Source: Candidatus Mycobacterium wuenschmannii
GTDB taxonomy: Bacteria; Actinomycetota; Actinomycetes; Mycobacteriales; Mycobacteriaceae
Assembly: GCF_030252325.1 (NCBI RefSeq)
Contig: NZ_CP126981.1
Span: 4,402,001-4,466,000 of the forward strand
Direction: 5' to 3'
DNA: 64,000 nt
The position numbers and the translations under genes were made by a program. Under the pieces are notes generated by a model. It was not told the origin of the DNA, made no database searches, and saw only the letters and a program-made list of their open reading frames with translations. The number at the start of each line of letters is the position of its first letter. Position 1 is the stretch's first letter. This document shows positions 16,312 through 25,835 of the stretch, piece by piece.

Positions 16312-18138
16312 ATGCCGGAGACCCACGAGACGAGCGGTGCCGCACCGCTGCGCCGAGGTCTGTCGCAACGGCAGCTGAACATGATCGCGCTCGGGGGTGT
16401 CATCGGCGCCGGGCTGTTCGTCGGATCCGGCGTCATCATCGGCGAGACCGGGCCCGGCGCATTCATCACCTACGCGATGTGCGGCGTGCTGGTCGTCCTG
16501 GTGATGCGGATGCTCGGCGAGATGGCCACCGCCAATCCGTCGACGGGGTCGTTCGCCGACTACGCCCGTCAGGCACTCGGCGGTTGGGCGGGCTTCTCGG
16601 TCGGCTGGCTGTACTGGTACTTCTGGGTCGTGGTGGTCGGCTTCGAGGCCATCGCCGGCGGTGCGGTGCTGTCCTACTGGATCAACGGTCCGCTGTGGCT
16701 GATGTCGGGGATCCTGATGGTCGCGATGACGGCGACCAATCTGTTCTCGGTCGCCGCGTTCGGTGAGTTCGAATTCTGGTTCGCCGGAATCAAAGTCGCG
16801 GCGATCGTCGTGTTCCTGGCGCTCGGCTCGCTGTTTGTGTTCGGGTTGTGGCCGCGGCGCAGCCTCGACTTCAGCAACCTGACCGCGCACGGCGGGTTCT
16901 TCCCCAATGGCGTCGGCACGGTCTTCGGTGCCGTTTCGGTGGTGGTGTCCGCGATGGTCGGTGCCGAGGTGGCCACCATCGCCGCCGCTGAGACCGCGAA
17001 TCCCGAACGGGCCGTGGCGAAAGCGACGAAGTCGGTGGTCGTCCGGATCGTCATCTTCTACCTGGCCTCGATCTTCCTGCTCGCCGTGATCGTGCCGTGG
17101 AACATGGAACGGCCGGGTCTCTCGCCGTACGTTGCGGCGTTGGGGGAGATGGGGATTCCCGCCGCCGGGCACATCATGAACGCGGTGGTGCTGACGGCGG
17201 TGCTGTCGTGCCTGAACTCCGGCCTGTACACCGCGTCGCGAATGTTGTTCGTGCTGGCCGCTCGCGGCGAGGCGCCGATCGAGCTGGTCAAGGTGGGCCG
17301 GCGCGGTGTGCCCCACGCCGCGATCCTGGTGTCGTCCGTCGTGGGTTTTTTGTGTGTGGTGATGGCGTGGATCGCACCGGAAGCGGTCTTCACGTTCCTG
17401 CTGAAATCGTCCGGTTCGCTGGTGCTTTCGGTGTACCTGCTGATCGCCCTGTCGCAGATCGTGCTGCGCCGCCGCACCCCCGCCGCCCGGCTGCGGGTGA
17501 AGATGTGGCTGTTCCCGGGCCTGTCGATCGCCACGGCGGTCGCCCTGGTTGCCGTGCTGGTGCTGATGGCGTTCGACCCGAACGCTCGGATGGAACTCGT
17601 GCTCGGTCTGCTGTCCTGGGCGGTGGTGCTGACGCTGTACTTCCTGCCGCGCTGGTGGCGGAGGCCGACGCGGAGCGGCGCGGGCGTGACACCGACCGGC
17701 AAGGCGAAGCGGGTGCTGGTGCTGGCAAACAAAAACGTCGCTACGAGCGAACTTTTCGACGTCCTGCGCCGTGTCGACGCCCAGCAGCGTGCGGAGTATT
17801 TCATCTGCGTGCCGGTGAACCCCGTCGACACCGGGCAGGCCGAGCGCACTGGTCCGGTCTTCGTCTTGGACGCCACCGTCACCGCGGCGCACGGACGCCT
17901 CGACGCGATCCTGACGGCACTGCGGGAAGTGGGCCTCGATGCCGACGGCGAACTCGGCGACTACCGGCCGCTGCGGGCGCTCGATGCCGCGGTGCGGCGC
18001 TTCCAACCCGACCAACTGGTGATCGCCGAGGCGCGCTCGGCCTGGCTGCGACTCGGCATGGTCGACCGGGTGCGAGCGGCATACCCGCTCCCAGTGCTGC
18101 ACGTGGTGCCCGGCTCGTCGGCGCTGAGCTCGGCCTGA
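16312..18138 (+). CDS. APC-superfamily amino-acid permease with a C-terminal USP-like domain
   Basis: 608 residues. Residues about 15-455 are a 12-helix GabP/ProY-type permease (IALGGVIGAGLFVGSG in helix 1, FSVGWLYWYFW in helix 3). Residues about 463-600 are an extra cytosolic alpha/beta domain beginning KRVLVLANKNVATSEL and ending LPVLHVVPGSS, which looks like a universal-stress-protein fold. The tandem paralogue at 18146 lacks this extension. Long DNA stretches are almost identical between the copies, for example around 16500-16565. Substrate probably gamma-aminobutyrate or another neutral amino acid, inferred. Confidence 0.87.
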   Translation: MPETHETSGAAPLRRGLSQRQLNMIALGGVIGAGLFVGSGVIIGETGPGAFITYAMCGVLVVLVMRMLGEMATANPSTGSFADYARQALGGWAGFSVGWLYWYFWVVVVGFEAIAGGAVLSYWINGPLWLMSGILMVAMTATNLFSVAAFGEFEFWFAGIKVAAIVVFLALGSLFVFGLWPRRSLDFSNLTAHGGFFPNGVGTVFGAVSVVVSAMVGAEVATIAAAETANPERAVAKATKSVVVRIVIFYLASIFLLAVIVPWNMERPGLSPYVAALGEMGIPAAGHIMNAVVLTAVLSCLNSGLYTASRMLFVLAARGEAPIELVKVGRRGVPHAAILVSSVVGFLCVVMAWIAPEAVFTFLLKSSGSLVLSVYLLIALSQIVLRRRTPAARLRVKMWLFPGLSIATAVALVAVLVLMAFDPNARMELVLGLLSWAVVLTLYFLPRWWRRPTRSGAGVTPTGKAKRVLVLANKNVATSELFDVLRRVDAQQRAEYFICVPVNPVDTGQAERTGPVFVLDATVTAAHGRLDAILTALREVGLDADGELGDYRPLRALDAAVRRFQPDQLVIAEARSAWLRLGMVDRVRAAYPLPVLHVVPGSSALSSA

Positions 18139-18145
18139 GCCGGCG

Positions 18146-19492
18146 ATGAGCGCCACACCCCAACTGCGCCAAGGGTTGTCGCAGCGGCAGCTGACGATGA
18201 TCGCGATCGGCGGCATCATCGGCGCCGGATTCTTCGTCGGGTCGGGCGTCGTGATCGGCAAGGCCGGCCCGGCGGCGTTCCTGACCTACGCGCTGTGCGG
18301 CGTGCTGATCATCCTGGTGATGCGGATGCTCGGCGAGATGGCCACCGCCAACCCGTCGACGGGGTCGTTCGCCGACTACGCGCGCGAAGCACTGGGCGGC
18401 TGGGCGGGCTTCTCGGTCGGCTGGCTCTATTGGTACTACTGGGTGATCGTGGTCGGTTTCGAGGCCGTCGCCGGCGCGAAGGTCATCACCTACTGGTTTC
18501 CCGCGCCACTGTGGCTACTGTCGCTGCTGCTGATGACGGTGATGACGGCGACGAACCTGTTCTCGGTGTCGTCTTACGGCGAATTCGAATTCTGGTTCGC
18601 CGGAATCAAAGTCGCGGCGATTCTGCTCTTCCTGCTGCTCGGTTCGGCGTACGCGTTCGGGCTGTGGCCGCGCCGGCACGCCGACTTCACCAACCTGCAT
18701 GCCCACGGCGGTTTCTTTCCCAACGGACTGCACGGCGCGTTCGGAGCGATCGTCGTGGTGATCTTCTCGATGGTCGGCGCGGAGATCGCGACCATCGCCG
18801 CCGCGGAGACCCCCGATCCCGAGCGCGCCATCCGCCGGGCGACCAACGCCGTCGCCGCCCGCATCGCGATTTTCTTTGTGGGATCGGTCTTTCTGCTGAC
18901 CGTCGTGCTGCCGTGGAACTCCACGCAATCCGGGGCGTCGCCATTCGTCGCGGCGCTGAAGCAGATGGGCATCCCTGGCGCCGACCACCTGATGAACGCG
19001 GTGGTACTCACCGCGGTGCTGTCCTGCCTGAACTCCGGTCTCTACAGCGCCTCGCGAGTGCTATTCGTACTCGCCGGCCGGCACGAGGCGCCGGCCCGGT
19101 TGCTCGAGGTGAGTCGGCGTGGTGTGCCCTATCTCGCGATCGTCGGGTCGTCGCTGGTCGGATTTCTATGCGTGATCATGGCCGCCGTCGCCCCCAGCAC
19201 GGTGTTCCAGTTCCTGCTCAACTCGTCGGGCGCGATCGTGCTGCTGGTCTATTTGCTGATTGCGTTGTCGCAGATCGTGTTACGCCGCAAGACCGCGCCG
19301 GAGAAGTTACAGGTGAAGATGTGGCTGTTCCCCGGGCTGTCGATTCTGACGGCGGCCGCGATCGCCGCGGTGCTGGTGCAGATGGCGTTCGACGCCGGCG
19401 CGCGCATGCAGTTCTGGCTCAGCCTGCTGTCATGGGCCGTGACGATCGGGCTGTACTTCGTCACGAAACGTGTTGCGACCCGGGCGGATTAG
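18146..19492 (+). CDS. APC-superfamily amino-acid permease (GabP-like)
   Basis: 448 residues, the normal length for the amino-acid/GABA permease group, with twelve hydrophobic segments. IAIGGIIGAGFFVGSG in the first helix is the substrate-binding unwound stretch. The gene starts seven bases after the longer paralogue and is its tandem duplicate without the C-terminal domain. Its position before the F420-type gene and hemL matches Rv0522 (gabP), so this is the likely orthologue. The stop overlaps the convergent gene by four bases. Confidence 0.88.
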   Translation: MSATPQLRQGLSQRQLTMIAIGGIIGAGFFVGSGVVIGKAGPAAFLTYALCGVLIILVMRMLGEMATANPSTGSFADYAREALGGWAGFSVGWLYWYYWVIVVGFEAVAGAKVITYWFPAPLWLLSLLLMTVMTATNLFSVSSYGEFEFWFAGIKVAAILLFLLLGSAYAFGLWPRRHADFTNLHAHGGFFPNGLHGAFGAIVVVIFSMVGAEIATIAAAETPDPERAIRRATNAVAARIAIFFVGSVFLLTVVLPWNSTQSGASPFVAALKQMGIPGADHLMNAVVLTAVLSCLNSGLYSASRVLFVLAGRHEAPARLLEVSRRGVPYLAIVGSSLVGFLCVIMAAVAPSTVFQFLLNSSGAIVLLVYLLIALSQIVLRRKTAPEKLQVKMWLFPGLSILTAAAIAAVLVQMAFDAGARMQFWLSLLSWAVTIGLYFVTKRVATRAD

Positions 19493-19884
19493 CCGGTCTT
19501 GGTCAGCAGCACGGCGTGCTCGAACGGCAGTCGGGCGAAGACGCGGTGCGCCGCGCCGCCGACGTGCGTTGCCGCGGCTTCCTTGGTGACGGTCTGCGGG
19601 TTGGCGACGCCGAACGTCTTGCCGTGCCGACGCATGCGCCCGCCGCCGGCGGCGTTGAGGTTCTTCAGCCAGTCGCGGTCTGGGCCGTAGGTCAGCAGGA
19701 TCGCCACGCCGGGCTTGCCGCCGACGTCGGCGTTGAACACCGTCAACGGGGTGCGGTAGGCCTTGCCGGACTTACGGCCGACGTGTTCGAGGATGCCGAA
19801 CGACGGGGCCCAGCCGGCCCACATCTTCTGGATCGGGTTGGTCACCCGCCGGTTGAACCGGGCGAGTCGCTGCGGTAGTTGCAT
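19489..19884 (-). CDS. Deazaflavin (F420)-dependent nitroreductase-family protein (Rv0523c-like)
   Basis: 131 residues from ATG 19884, the length I remember for Rv0523c; a TTG at 19896 is an alternative. It shows the split-barrel Ddn-type motifs: LEHVGRKSGKAYRTPLTVF, AILLTYGPDRDWLKNL and the Gly-rich turn AAGGGRMRRHG. These bind coenzyme F420 in characterised members. Substrate unknown. It is convergent with the permease, overlapping in TTAG. Confidence 0.85.
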   Translation of the reverse strand: MQLPQRLARFNRRVTNPIQKMWAGWAPSFGILEHVGRKSGKAYRTPLTVFNADVGGKPGVAILLTYGPDRDWLKNLNAAGGGRMRRHGKTFGVANPQTVTKEAAATHVGGAAHRVFARLPFEHAVLLTKTG

Positions 19885-19992
19885 ACCGTCATCCAACTCC
19901 GGCGGCGCCCTCCAGCCAACCCCCGGAAGCGAGACCCAACCGAGACGTTGTCGGCCCCGAATACCTCTTCACCAAGTGCGAGGAGGATCACA

Positions 19993-20424
19993 GTGACCTA
20001 TCCCAGCGTCGGCGATCTGCCCGAAGAAGCCACCTCCACGCTGCTCGGCGTCTGCGGTCAGTTGTCGCGCTCGAAACACGCGGGCCTGGCGCGCTGGGCC
20101 GCCGCGGTATCCGACGCCCTGCTGGTCCAGCTGGTAACGGTGACCACCGGGGTGCACGTCGACGGCACCACCCACGAGCCGCTCCCGCTGAAAGAACTGG
20201 CCGCCGCTGAATTGGAAGGCCTGCACTCGCTGTTGCTGGCCGGCGCCGAGGCGAGCGAAGACGAATCGGTCGCGGCCTGGTGCACCCGGATGAACGGGCT
20301 GATCATCGCCGACCTCTGCCGTCGCGAACTCGAGCAGTTGGCCATCGACGCCAAGGCCGCCGCGATCGTCGCCGAGGAACGCCGGCTGGCGTGCCTGACC
20401 CGGCACGACGGCCTGTTCGCCTAG
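19993..20424 (+). CDS. Conserved hypothetical protein, helical
   Basis: 143 residues from GTG 19993 behind GAGGAGG (19980-19986). It is largely alpha-helical with Leu/Ala/Glu-rich stretches (LKELAAAELEGLHSLLLAGAEA) and no signal peptide or membrane segment. Three Cys are scattered without a motif. I do not recognise the family. Its TAG overlaps the convergent secreted-protein stop in CTAG. Confidence 0.7.
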   Translation: MTYPSVGDLPEEATSTLLGVCGQLSRSKHAGLARWAAAVSDALLVQLVTVTTGVHVDGTTHEPLPLKELAAAELEGLHSLLLAGAEASEDESVAAWCTRMNGLIIADLCRRELEQLAIDAKAAAIVAEERRLACLTRHDGLFA

Positions 20425-20792
20425 CCGTTCTTGGTCAGGGTGTAAGTGCCCGATTCGCGCGGCAGCGATATTTCGGGTGGCGGGTTGATCGTGTACGTCC
20501 CTACCAGCGTGTTCGGGTCGAACGAATCCTCTCCGAACTCCTTGAGTTCAGAAACCCACCGGTTGCCTTCGAGGTGGTACGTCGATGTGCTGTCGGGCGA
20601 CTCCGCAACGGTATAGGTGACGCAACCCGCCCCGCACGGCGCGAATATCACCTCGAAGGGCTTTCTGCTCCCGTCGCCGGTGGTTCGCGTGTAAGACCCG
20701 TTCGGCGCATCGGCCGCCGCCGGGCCGGTTCCGATGAGCCCCGCCACCGCCACCGCAGCCGCGACAACCACGCTCCTGGTAATCATGCGCAT
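20421..20792 (-). CDS. Small secreted protein
   Basis: 123 residues. A classical signal peptide (MRMITRSVVVAAAVAVAGLIGTGPAAADA) with cleavage after about residue 28 precedes a beta-rich domain containing two Cys in FAPCGAGCVTY, probably a disulfide. It resembles the many small secreted mycobacterial proteins with repeating YTV/TYTINPP strands. Function unknown. It is transcribed away from hemL. Confidence 0.78.
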   Translation of the reverse strand: MRMITRSVVVAAAVAVAGLIGTGPAAADAPNGSYTRTTGDGSRKPFEVIFAPCGAGCVTYTVAESPDSTSTYHLEGNRWVSELKEFGEDSFDPNTLVGTYTINPPPEISLPRESGTYTLTKNG

Positions 20793-20853
20793 CGCTCGGA
20801 CGCTAGTGAGCGTTGCCGACGCGCGTGAGGGGTGTACCCGCGTTCATAGCGGA

Positions 20854-20882
20854 TTGATATCGCCGGTGGTCACGATTCCGAA
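20854..20882 (+). repeat. Copy of a 29-base dispersed element upstream of hemL
   Basis: TGATATCGC followed by two variable bases and GTGGTCACGATTCCGAA matches the pair that bounds the HicB-like gene at 58875-58903 and 59242-59270. It lies 109 bases before the hemL start in a 199-base divergent gap, and the match continues for three more bases toward hemL. Confidence 0.8.
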
Positions 20883-20991
20883 AGTGGGTCCCCCCCCTGG
20901 CTCGCGGGGGCTGCTGTGGCGCGTGTGACTGCCGGCCGGACAACTACACCCTGTAGTCGACAGGCTCCCGACGACTGGGACACTGGAGGGC

Positions 20992-22296
20992 GTGCATACG
21001 GACGTCTCGTCGAAGCTGTTCGACGCCGCCAGCGCCGTCATTCCGGGCGGGGTGAACTCGCCGGTTCGGGCGTTCCAGGCCGTCGGCGGCACACCCCGCT
21101 TCATCACCGAGGCCAACGGCTACTGGCTCACCGACGCCGACGGCAATCGCTACGTCGACCTGGTCTGCTCCTGGGGGCCGATGATCCTCGGCCACGCCCA
21201 CCCTTCGGTGGTGAACGCCGTCACCAAGGCCGCCGCCAACGGGCTGTCGTTCGGCGCGCCCACGCCCGCGGAAAGCGAACTGGCTACCGAGATCATCGAC
21301 CGGGTCGCGCCCGTCGACCTGATCCGGCTGGTCAACTCCGGAACCGAGGCCACCATGAGCGCGGTCCGCCTGGCCCGCGGGTTCACCGGCCGCAGCAAGA
21401 TCGTCAAGTTCTCCGGCTGCTACCACGGCCACGTCGACGCGTTGCTGGCCGATGCCGGATCCGGCGTCGCGACGCTGGGGCTGCCGTCCTCGCCGGGCGT
21501 CACCGGCGCGACGGCCGCCGACACGATTGTGCTGCCGTACAACGACATTGACGCTGTGCGCGACACCTTCGACGAGCTCGGCGACCAGATCGCCGCCGTG
21601 ATCACCGAGGCCAGCCCGGGCAACATGGGCGTCGTTCCGCCCGTGAAGGGCTACAACGCGGCGCTCCGCGAGGTCGCGCACGAGCACGGTGCACTGTTGA
21701 TCGTCGACGAGGTGATGACGGGATTCCGGATCAGCCGAAGTGGTTGGTACGGAGCAGATCCCGTCGACGCCGACCTGTTCACCTTCGGCAAGGTGATGAG
21801 CGGCGGCCTCCCGGCCGCGGCGTTCGGTGGGCGCGCCGAGGTGATGCAGCGACTCGCCCCGCTCGGGCCGGTGTACCAGGCGGGCACGCTGTCGGGGAAC
21901 CCCGTCGCCGTCGCCGCGGGCCTGGCCACGCTGCGCGCGGCCGACGACGCCGTATACGCGAGGCTCGATGCCAACGCCGACCGGCTCGCAGGCCTGCTGT
22001 CGCAATCGCTCACCGAAGCCGGAGTGCCACACCAGATTCCGCGCGCGGGCAATATGCTCAGCGTCTTCTTCGGCGAAAAGCCGGTGACCGACTTCGCCTC
22101 CGCGCGCAACAGCGAGACCTGGCGCTTCGCGCCGTTCTTCCACGCGCTGCTCGACGGCGGCATCTACCCGCCTTGCAGCGCGTTCGAAGCGTGGTTCGTC
22201 TCGGCGGCGCTCGACGACGCAGCATTCGAGCGGATCGCCGAAGCACTCCCGGCGGCCGCCAAAGCCGCAGCCGCAGCCAAGGAGACCACGCCCTGA
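20992..22296 (+). CDS. hemL: Glutamate-1-semialdehyde 2,1-aminomutase
   Basis: 434 residues. It converts glutamate-1-semialdehyde to 5-aminolevulinate with PLP, following Hem[11 protein letters not shown] gives the PLP lysine K267; SGTEATMSA binds the phosphate, and GCYHGH and DEVMTGFR are class-III aminotransferase motifs. The N-terminus [13 protein letters not shown] is diagnostic. The GGAGGG at 20985-20990 is closer than usual to the GTG, so the exact start is less certain. The gene is tied to the next by a one-base TGATG overlap. Confidence 0.95.
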   Translation: MHTDVSSKLFDAASAVIPGGVNSPVRAFQAVGGTPRFITEANGYWLTDADGNRYVDLVCSWGPMILGHAHPSVVNAVTKAAANGLSFGAPTPAESELATEIIDRVAPVDLIRLVNSGTEATMSAVRLARGFTGRSKIVKFSGCYHGHVDALLADAGSGVATLGLPSSPGVTGATAADTIVLPYNDIDAVRDTFDELGDQIAAVITEASPGNMGVVPPVKGYNAALREVAHEHGALLIVDEVMTGFRISRSGWYGADPVDADLFTFGKVMSGGLPAAAFGGRAEVMQRLAPLGPVYQAGTLSGNPVAVAAGLATLRAADDAVYARLDANADRLAGLLSQSLTEAGVPHQIPRAGNMLSVFFGEKPVTDFASARNSETWRFAPFFHALLDGGIYPPCSAFEAWFVSAALDDAAFERIAEALPAAAKAAAAAKETTP

Positions 22297-22904
22297 TGGC
22301 CGAACAGACCCGCGTCCACCTGATCCGGCACGGCGAGGTGCACAACCCCGACGCCATCCTGTACGGACGGCTGCCCGGATTCCGCTTGTCCGACAAGGGA
22401 AACCGTCAAGCCCAGGCGGCGGCCGAGGCGCTGTCCGGCCGCGACATCGTCGCCGTGATCGCCTCGCCGTTGCAGCGCGCGCAAGAGACCGCAACGCCGA
22501 TCGCCGCCAAGCACAATCTCACCATCGACACCGACCCGGACCTGATCGAGTCGGCCAACTTCTTCGAGGGCAAGCGGGTCAGCCCCGGCGACGGCGCCTG
22601 GCGCGACCCGCGGTTCTGGTGGCAACTTCGCAACCCGTTCAAGCCGTCGTGGGGGGAGCCCTACAAGCAGATCGCGGAGCGCATGACGACCGCGATCGAC
22701 AAGGCCCGCGCCCGGGCCGCAGGTCACGAGGTCGTCTGCGTCAGCCATCAACTTCCGGTGTGGACAAGCCGACTCGCGGTCAGCGGCAAGCGCCTGTGGC
22801 ACGACCCGCGCCGCCGCGAGTGTGCGGTCGGTTCGGTGACGACGCTGGTCTACGACGGCGATCGACTGGTCGACGTCGAGTATCTGGAGCCGACACTCAG
22901 TTGA
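22296..22904 (+). CDS. Histidine phosphatase / phosphoglycerate mutase-family protein (Rv0525-like)
   Basis: 202 residues from ATG 22296, sharing its A with the hemL stop. It shows the catalytic LIRHGEV at the N-terminus, ASPLQRAQETA, and VSHQLPVW for the second His. Residues 90-125 form an insert (DGAWRDPRFWWQLRNPFKPSWGE) typical of this actinobacterial subgroup. It probably acts as a phosphatase rather than glycolytic mutase. The next gene starts at TTGA on its stop. Confidence 0.88.
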   Translation: MAEQTRVHLIRHGEVHNPDAILYGRLPGFRLSDKGNRQAQAAAEALSGRDIVAVIASPLQRAQETATPIAAKHNLTIDTDPDLIESANFFEGKRVSPGDGAWRDPRFWWQLRNPFKPSWGEPYKQIAERMTTAIDKARARAAGHEVVCVSHQLPVWTSRLAVSGKRLWHDPRRRECAVGSVTTLVYDGDRLVDVEYLEPTLS

Positions 22905-23485
22905 CCAGGCTGGCGTTCGTCGTCCTCGTGGTGGTGGGCCTGCTGGCCGGCTGCTCCACTGGCGATGACGCCGTAGCCCAGGGCGGGACCTTCGAATTCG
23001 TCTCTCCCGGAGGCAAAACCGACATCTTCTACAACCCGCCCGACCGCCGCGGCAAACCCGGGCTAATCTCCGGACCTGACCTGATGGACCCGAGCCGCAC
23101 CGTGACGGTGGACGACTTCGTGGGCAAGGTCGTCGTCGTCAACGTCTGGGGGCAGTGGTGCGGGCCGTGCCGCGCCGAGGCACCGGCGCTGCAGAAGGTG
23201 TACGACGCGACCCGCGCCGAAGGCGTCGAGGTTCTCGGTATCGACGTGCGCGACAACAATCGTGAAGCCGCGCAGGACTTCGTGAAAGACCGCACGCTGA
23301 CCTACCCGTCGATCTACGACCCGGCGATGCGCACGATGCTCGCGTTCGGCGGCAAGTATCCGACCTCCGTCATTCCGTCGACCGTGGTGTTGGACCGTCA
23401 GCACCGCGTCGCCGCGGTGTTCCTGCGCGAACTGCTCGCCGAAGACCTGCAACCCGTCGTGCAGCGGATCGCGGCAGAGAAATGA
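22901..23485 (+). CDS. ResA/TlpA-like thioredoxin lipoprotein (Rv0526-like)
   Basis: 194 residues from TTG 22901, overlapping the previous stop. A lipobox LAGC places Cys18 at the membrane, so it faces outward. The thioredoxin domain carries WGQWCGPC (C87, C90) and the cis-Pro region in SVIPSTVV. It would reduce the haem-binding thiols of apocytochrome c, receiving electrons from the adjacent CcdA. The stop overlaps the ccdA start in ATGA. Confidence 0.9.
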   Translation: MTRLAFVVLVVVGLLAGCSTGDDAVAQGGTFEFVSPGGKTDIFYNPPDRRGKPGLISGPDLMDPSRTVTVDDFVGKVVVVNVWGQWCGPCRAEAPALQKVYDATRAEGVEVLGIDVRDNNREAAQDFVKDRTLTYPSIYDPAMRTMLAFGGKYPTSVIPSTVVLDRQHRVAAVFLRELLAEDLQPVVQRIAAEK

Positions 23486-24243
23486 GCTTCACCGAAACCG
23501 CTACCGCCGGACCACTTCTGCTCGCGCTCGGGGTTTCGGTGCTGGCCGGCCTGGTGTCCTTCGCGTCGCCGTGCGTGGTGCCACTGGTGCCCGGCTACCT
23601 CTCCTACTTAGCCGCCGTGGTCGGCGTCGACGAGGCAGAGCACGCGGCGGCCAGGGCGCGGTGGCGGGTGGCCGGGTCGGCCGCGTTGTTCGTCGCGGGA
23701 TTCACCGTGGTGTTCCTGCTCGGTACCGTTGCCGTGCTGGGTATGACCACCTCGCTGATCACCAATCAGGTTGTACTGCAACGGGTCGGCGGTGTGATCA
23801 CCATCCTGATGGGCCTGGTGTTCGTCGGCTACGTCCCGGCGCTGCAGCGCCAGTTCCGTTTCGCGCCAAGACAATTGTCGACGATAGCCGGCGCTCCGTT
23901 GTTGGGTGCGGTGTTCGCGCTAGGCTGGACGCCCTGCCTGGGGCCGACGCTCGCCGGGGTGGTCACCGTCGCGTCGGCGACCGACGGGGCCAGCGTGGCC
24001 CGCGGCATCGTGCTGGTGGTCGCCTACTGCCTGGGCCTGGGAATCCCGTTCGTGCTGTTGGCCTTTGGCTCGGCCTCGGCCGTCGCCGGCCTCGGCTGGC
24101 TGCGCCGGCACACCCGCGCGCTGCAGATCTTCGGCGGCGTGCTGCTGATCGCGGTGGGAGTGGCGCTGGTCAGTGGTGGCTGGAACGACTTCGTGTCGTG
24201 GGTGCGCGATGGGTTCGTCTCGGATGTGAGGTTGCCGATTTGA
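23482..24243 (+). CDS. ccdA: Cytochrome c biogenesis membrane protein CcdA
   Basis: 253 residues, six membrane helices. The two redox Cys within helices are C31 (SFASPCVVPLVPGY) and C152 (GWTPCLGPTL), the signature of the DsbD/CcdA family that passes electrons from cytosolic thioredoxin to the outer thioredoxin ResA. It corresponds to Rv0527 and is translationally coupled on both sides. Confidence 0.94.
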   Translation: MSFTETATAGPLLLALGVSVLAGLVSFASPCVVPLVPGYLSYLAAVVGVDEAEHAAARARWRVAGSAALFVAGFTVVFLLGTVAVLGMTTSLITNQVVLQRVGGVITILMGLVFVGYVPALQRQFRFAPRQLSTIAGAPLLGAVFALGWTPCLGPTLAGVVTVASATDGASVARGIVLVVAYCLGLGIPFVLLAFGSASAVAGLGWLRRHTRALQIFGGVLLIAVGVALVSGGWNDFVSWVRDGFVSDVRLPI

Positions 24244-25835
24244 GCCGGCTGATGGCCTACGCCCGCAACACCTGGCGGGCGCTGACGTCGATGGGCACCG
24301 CGCTGGTGCTGCTGTTCCTGCTCGCGCTCGGCGCGATGCCAGGGGCGTTGCTGCCGCAGCGCAGCCTCAACGCGGGCAAGGTCACCGACTACCTGGCGGC
24401 CCACCCGAAGATCGGCCCGATTCTCGACAAACTGCAGGCGTTCAACGTGTTCGGCAGCTTCTGGTTCACCGCGATCTACACGCTGCTGTTCGTCTCGCTG
24501 CTGGGTTGCCTGACGCCGCGGATGATCGAGCACGCCCGCAGCATGCGCGCCACCCCGGTGCCCGCCCCCCGCAACCTCACCCGGCTCCCCAAGCACGCCG
24601 TCGCCACCGTCGTCGGCGACGCCGACGCGATCGGCGCCACCATGACCGAGCGCCTCCGCGGTTGGCGCACCGAGGTCCGACGTGGCGACGACATCGAAAT
24701 CTCCGCCGAGAAAGGCTATTTGCGCGAGTTCGGCAATCTGGTCTTCCACTTCTCGCTGCTCGGCCTGCTGGTCGCGGTGGCCGCCGGCAAGCTGTTCGGT
24801 TATGAGGGCAACGTCGTCGTCATCGCCGACGGCGGACCGGGTTTCTGTTCCGCGTCGCCGGCCGCGTTCGACTCCTTCCGCGCCGGCAACACCGTCGACG
24901 GCACGTCACTGCATCCAATCTGCTTGCGCGTCAACGACTTCAAGGCGAAGTACCTACCGTCGGGGCAGGCCACGTCGTTCGCCGCCGACATCGACTACCA
25001 GTCCGGCCGCGACCTCAACACCGGCAGCTGGCGGCCCTACCGCCTCGAGGTCAACCATCCGCTGCGCGTCGCCGGCGACCGCGTCTACCTGCAGGGCCAC
25101 GGCTACGCACCGACGTTCAGCGTCGTATTCCCGGACGGCCGAACCCGCACTTCGACCGTGCAGTGGCGGCCCGACAATCCGCAGACCCTGCTCTCGTCCG
25201 GCGTCGCGCGCATCGACCCGCCCGCCGGCACCTATCCCGACGCGAAAGAACGCCGCGAGCACCAGATCGCGATCACCGGTCTGCTCGCACCGACCGAGCA
25301 ACTCGAGGGCAAGCTCCTCTCGTCGAGCTTCCCGGCGCTGATTGCGCCCGCCGTTGCCGTCGACATCTACACCGGCGACACCGGCCTGGACAGCGGCCGG
25401 CCGCAATCGCTGTACACCCTCGACCCGCGGCTGATCGACCAGCACCGGATCACCCGTGCCAAGCGGGTCAACCTACGCGTCGGCCAGCAGGTCCGCATCG
25501 AGGAGGGGCCCGCGGCGGGCACGGTCGTGCGCTTCGACGGCGCCGTCCCGTTCGTCAACCTCCAGGTGTCCCACGACCCCGGCCAGATCTGGGTCCTCGT
25601 CTCCGCGATGGCGATGATGGCGGGCCTGGTCGTCTCGCTGCTGGTGCGCCGGCGACGAGTGTGGATTCGGCTGCGGACCGACCCGGCAGGTACGGTGAAT
25701 GTCCAGGTAGGCGGTTTGGCGCGGACCGACAACGCCGGTTGGGGCGACGAATTCGAGCGGCTCGTCGAGCGTCTCGAAGACGGCCTGAGCATTTCGCGGG
25801 CCGAACCGATCGCTACCGGAAGGAGCACCTCGTGA
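24240..25835 (+). CDS. resB: Cytochrome c biogenesis protein ResB
   Basis: 531 residues from TTG 24240, which overlaps the ccdA stop; ATG 24252 is possible but would lose the conserved SRLMA start. Helices lie at about 20-37, 78-95, 177-195 and 460-480 with a large external domain between the third and fourth, the ResB layout. LFLLALGAMPGALLPQR and GNLVFHFSLLGLL are characteristic. It forms the haem delivery and ligation complex with CcsA, encoded next. Confidence 0.93.
   Translation: MSRLMAYARNTWRALTSMGTALVLLFLLALGAMPGALLPQRSLNAGKVTDYLAAHPKIGPILDKLQAFNVFGSFWFTAIYTLLFVSLLGCLTPRMIEHARSMRATPVPAPRNLTRLPKHAVATVVGDADAIGATMTERLRGWRTEVRRGDDIEISAEKGYLREFGNLVFHFSLLGLLVAVAAGKLFGYEGNVVVIADGGPGFCSASPAAFDSFRAGNTVDGTSLHPICLRVNDFKAKYLPSGQATSFAADIDYQSGRDLNTGSWRPYRLEVNHPLRVAGDRVYLQGHGYAPTFSVVFPDGRTRTSTVQWRPDNPQTLLSSGVARIDPPAGTYPDAKERREHQIAITGLLAPTEQLEGKLLSSSFPALIAPAVAVDIYTGDTGLDSGRPQSLYTLDPRLIDQHRITRAKRVNLRVGQQVRIEEGPAAGTVVRFDGAVPFVNLQVSHDPGQIWVLVSAMAMMAGLVVSLLVRRRRVWIRLRTDPAGTVNVQVGGLARTDNAGWGDEFERLVERLEDGLSISRAEPIATGRSTS

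Noticed and set aside
15505..18261. 918-codon open frame on the minus strand opposite the oxygenase, TetR and permease genes
   Set aside because: GC-rich codons on the real strand leave the other strand free of stops; the translation is Arg/His/Gln-rich with no domain, while the plus strand holds clear families.
20889..20912. C-run and G-run hairpin before hemL as a terminator
   Set aside because: It lies upstream of hemL in a divergent gap with no converging transcript and no U-tract.
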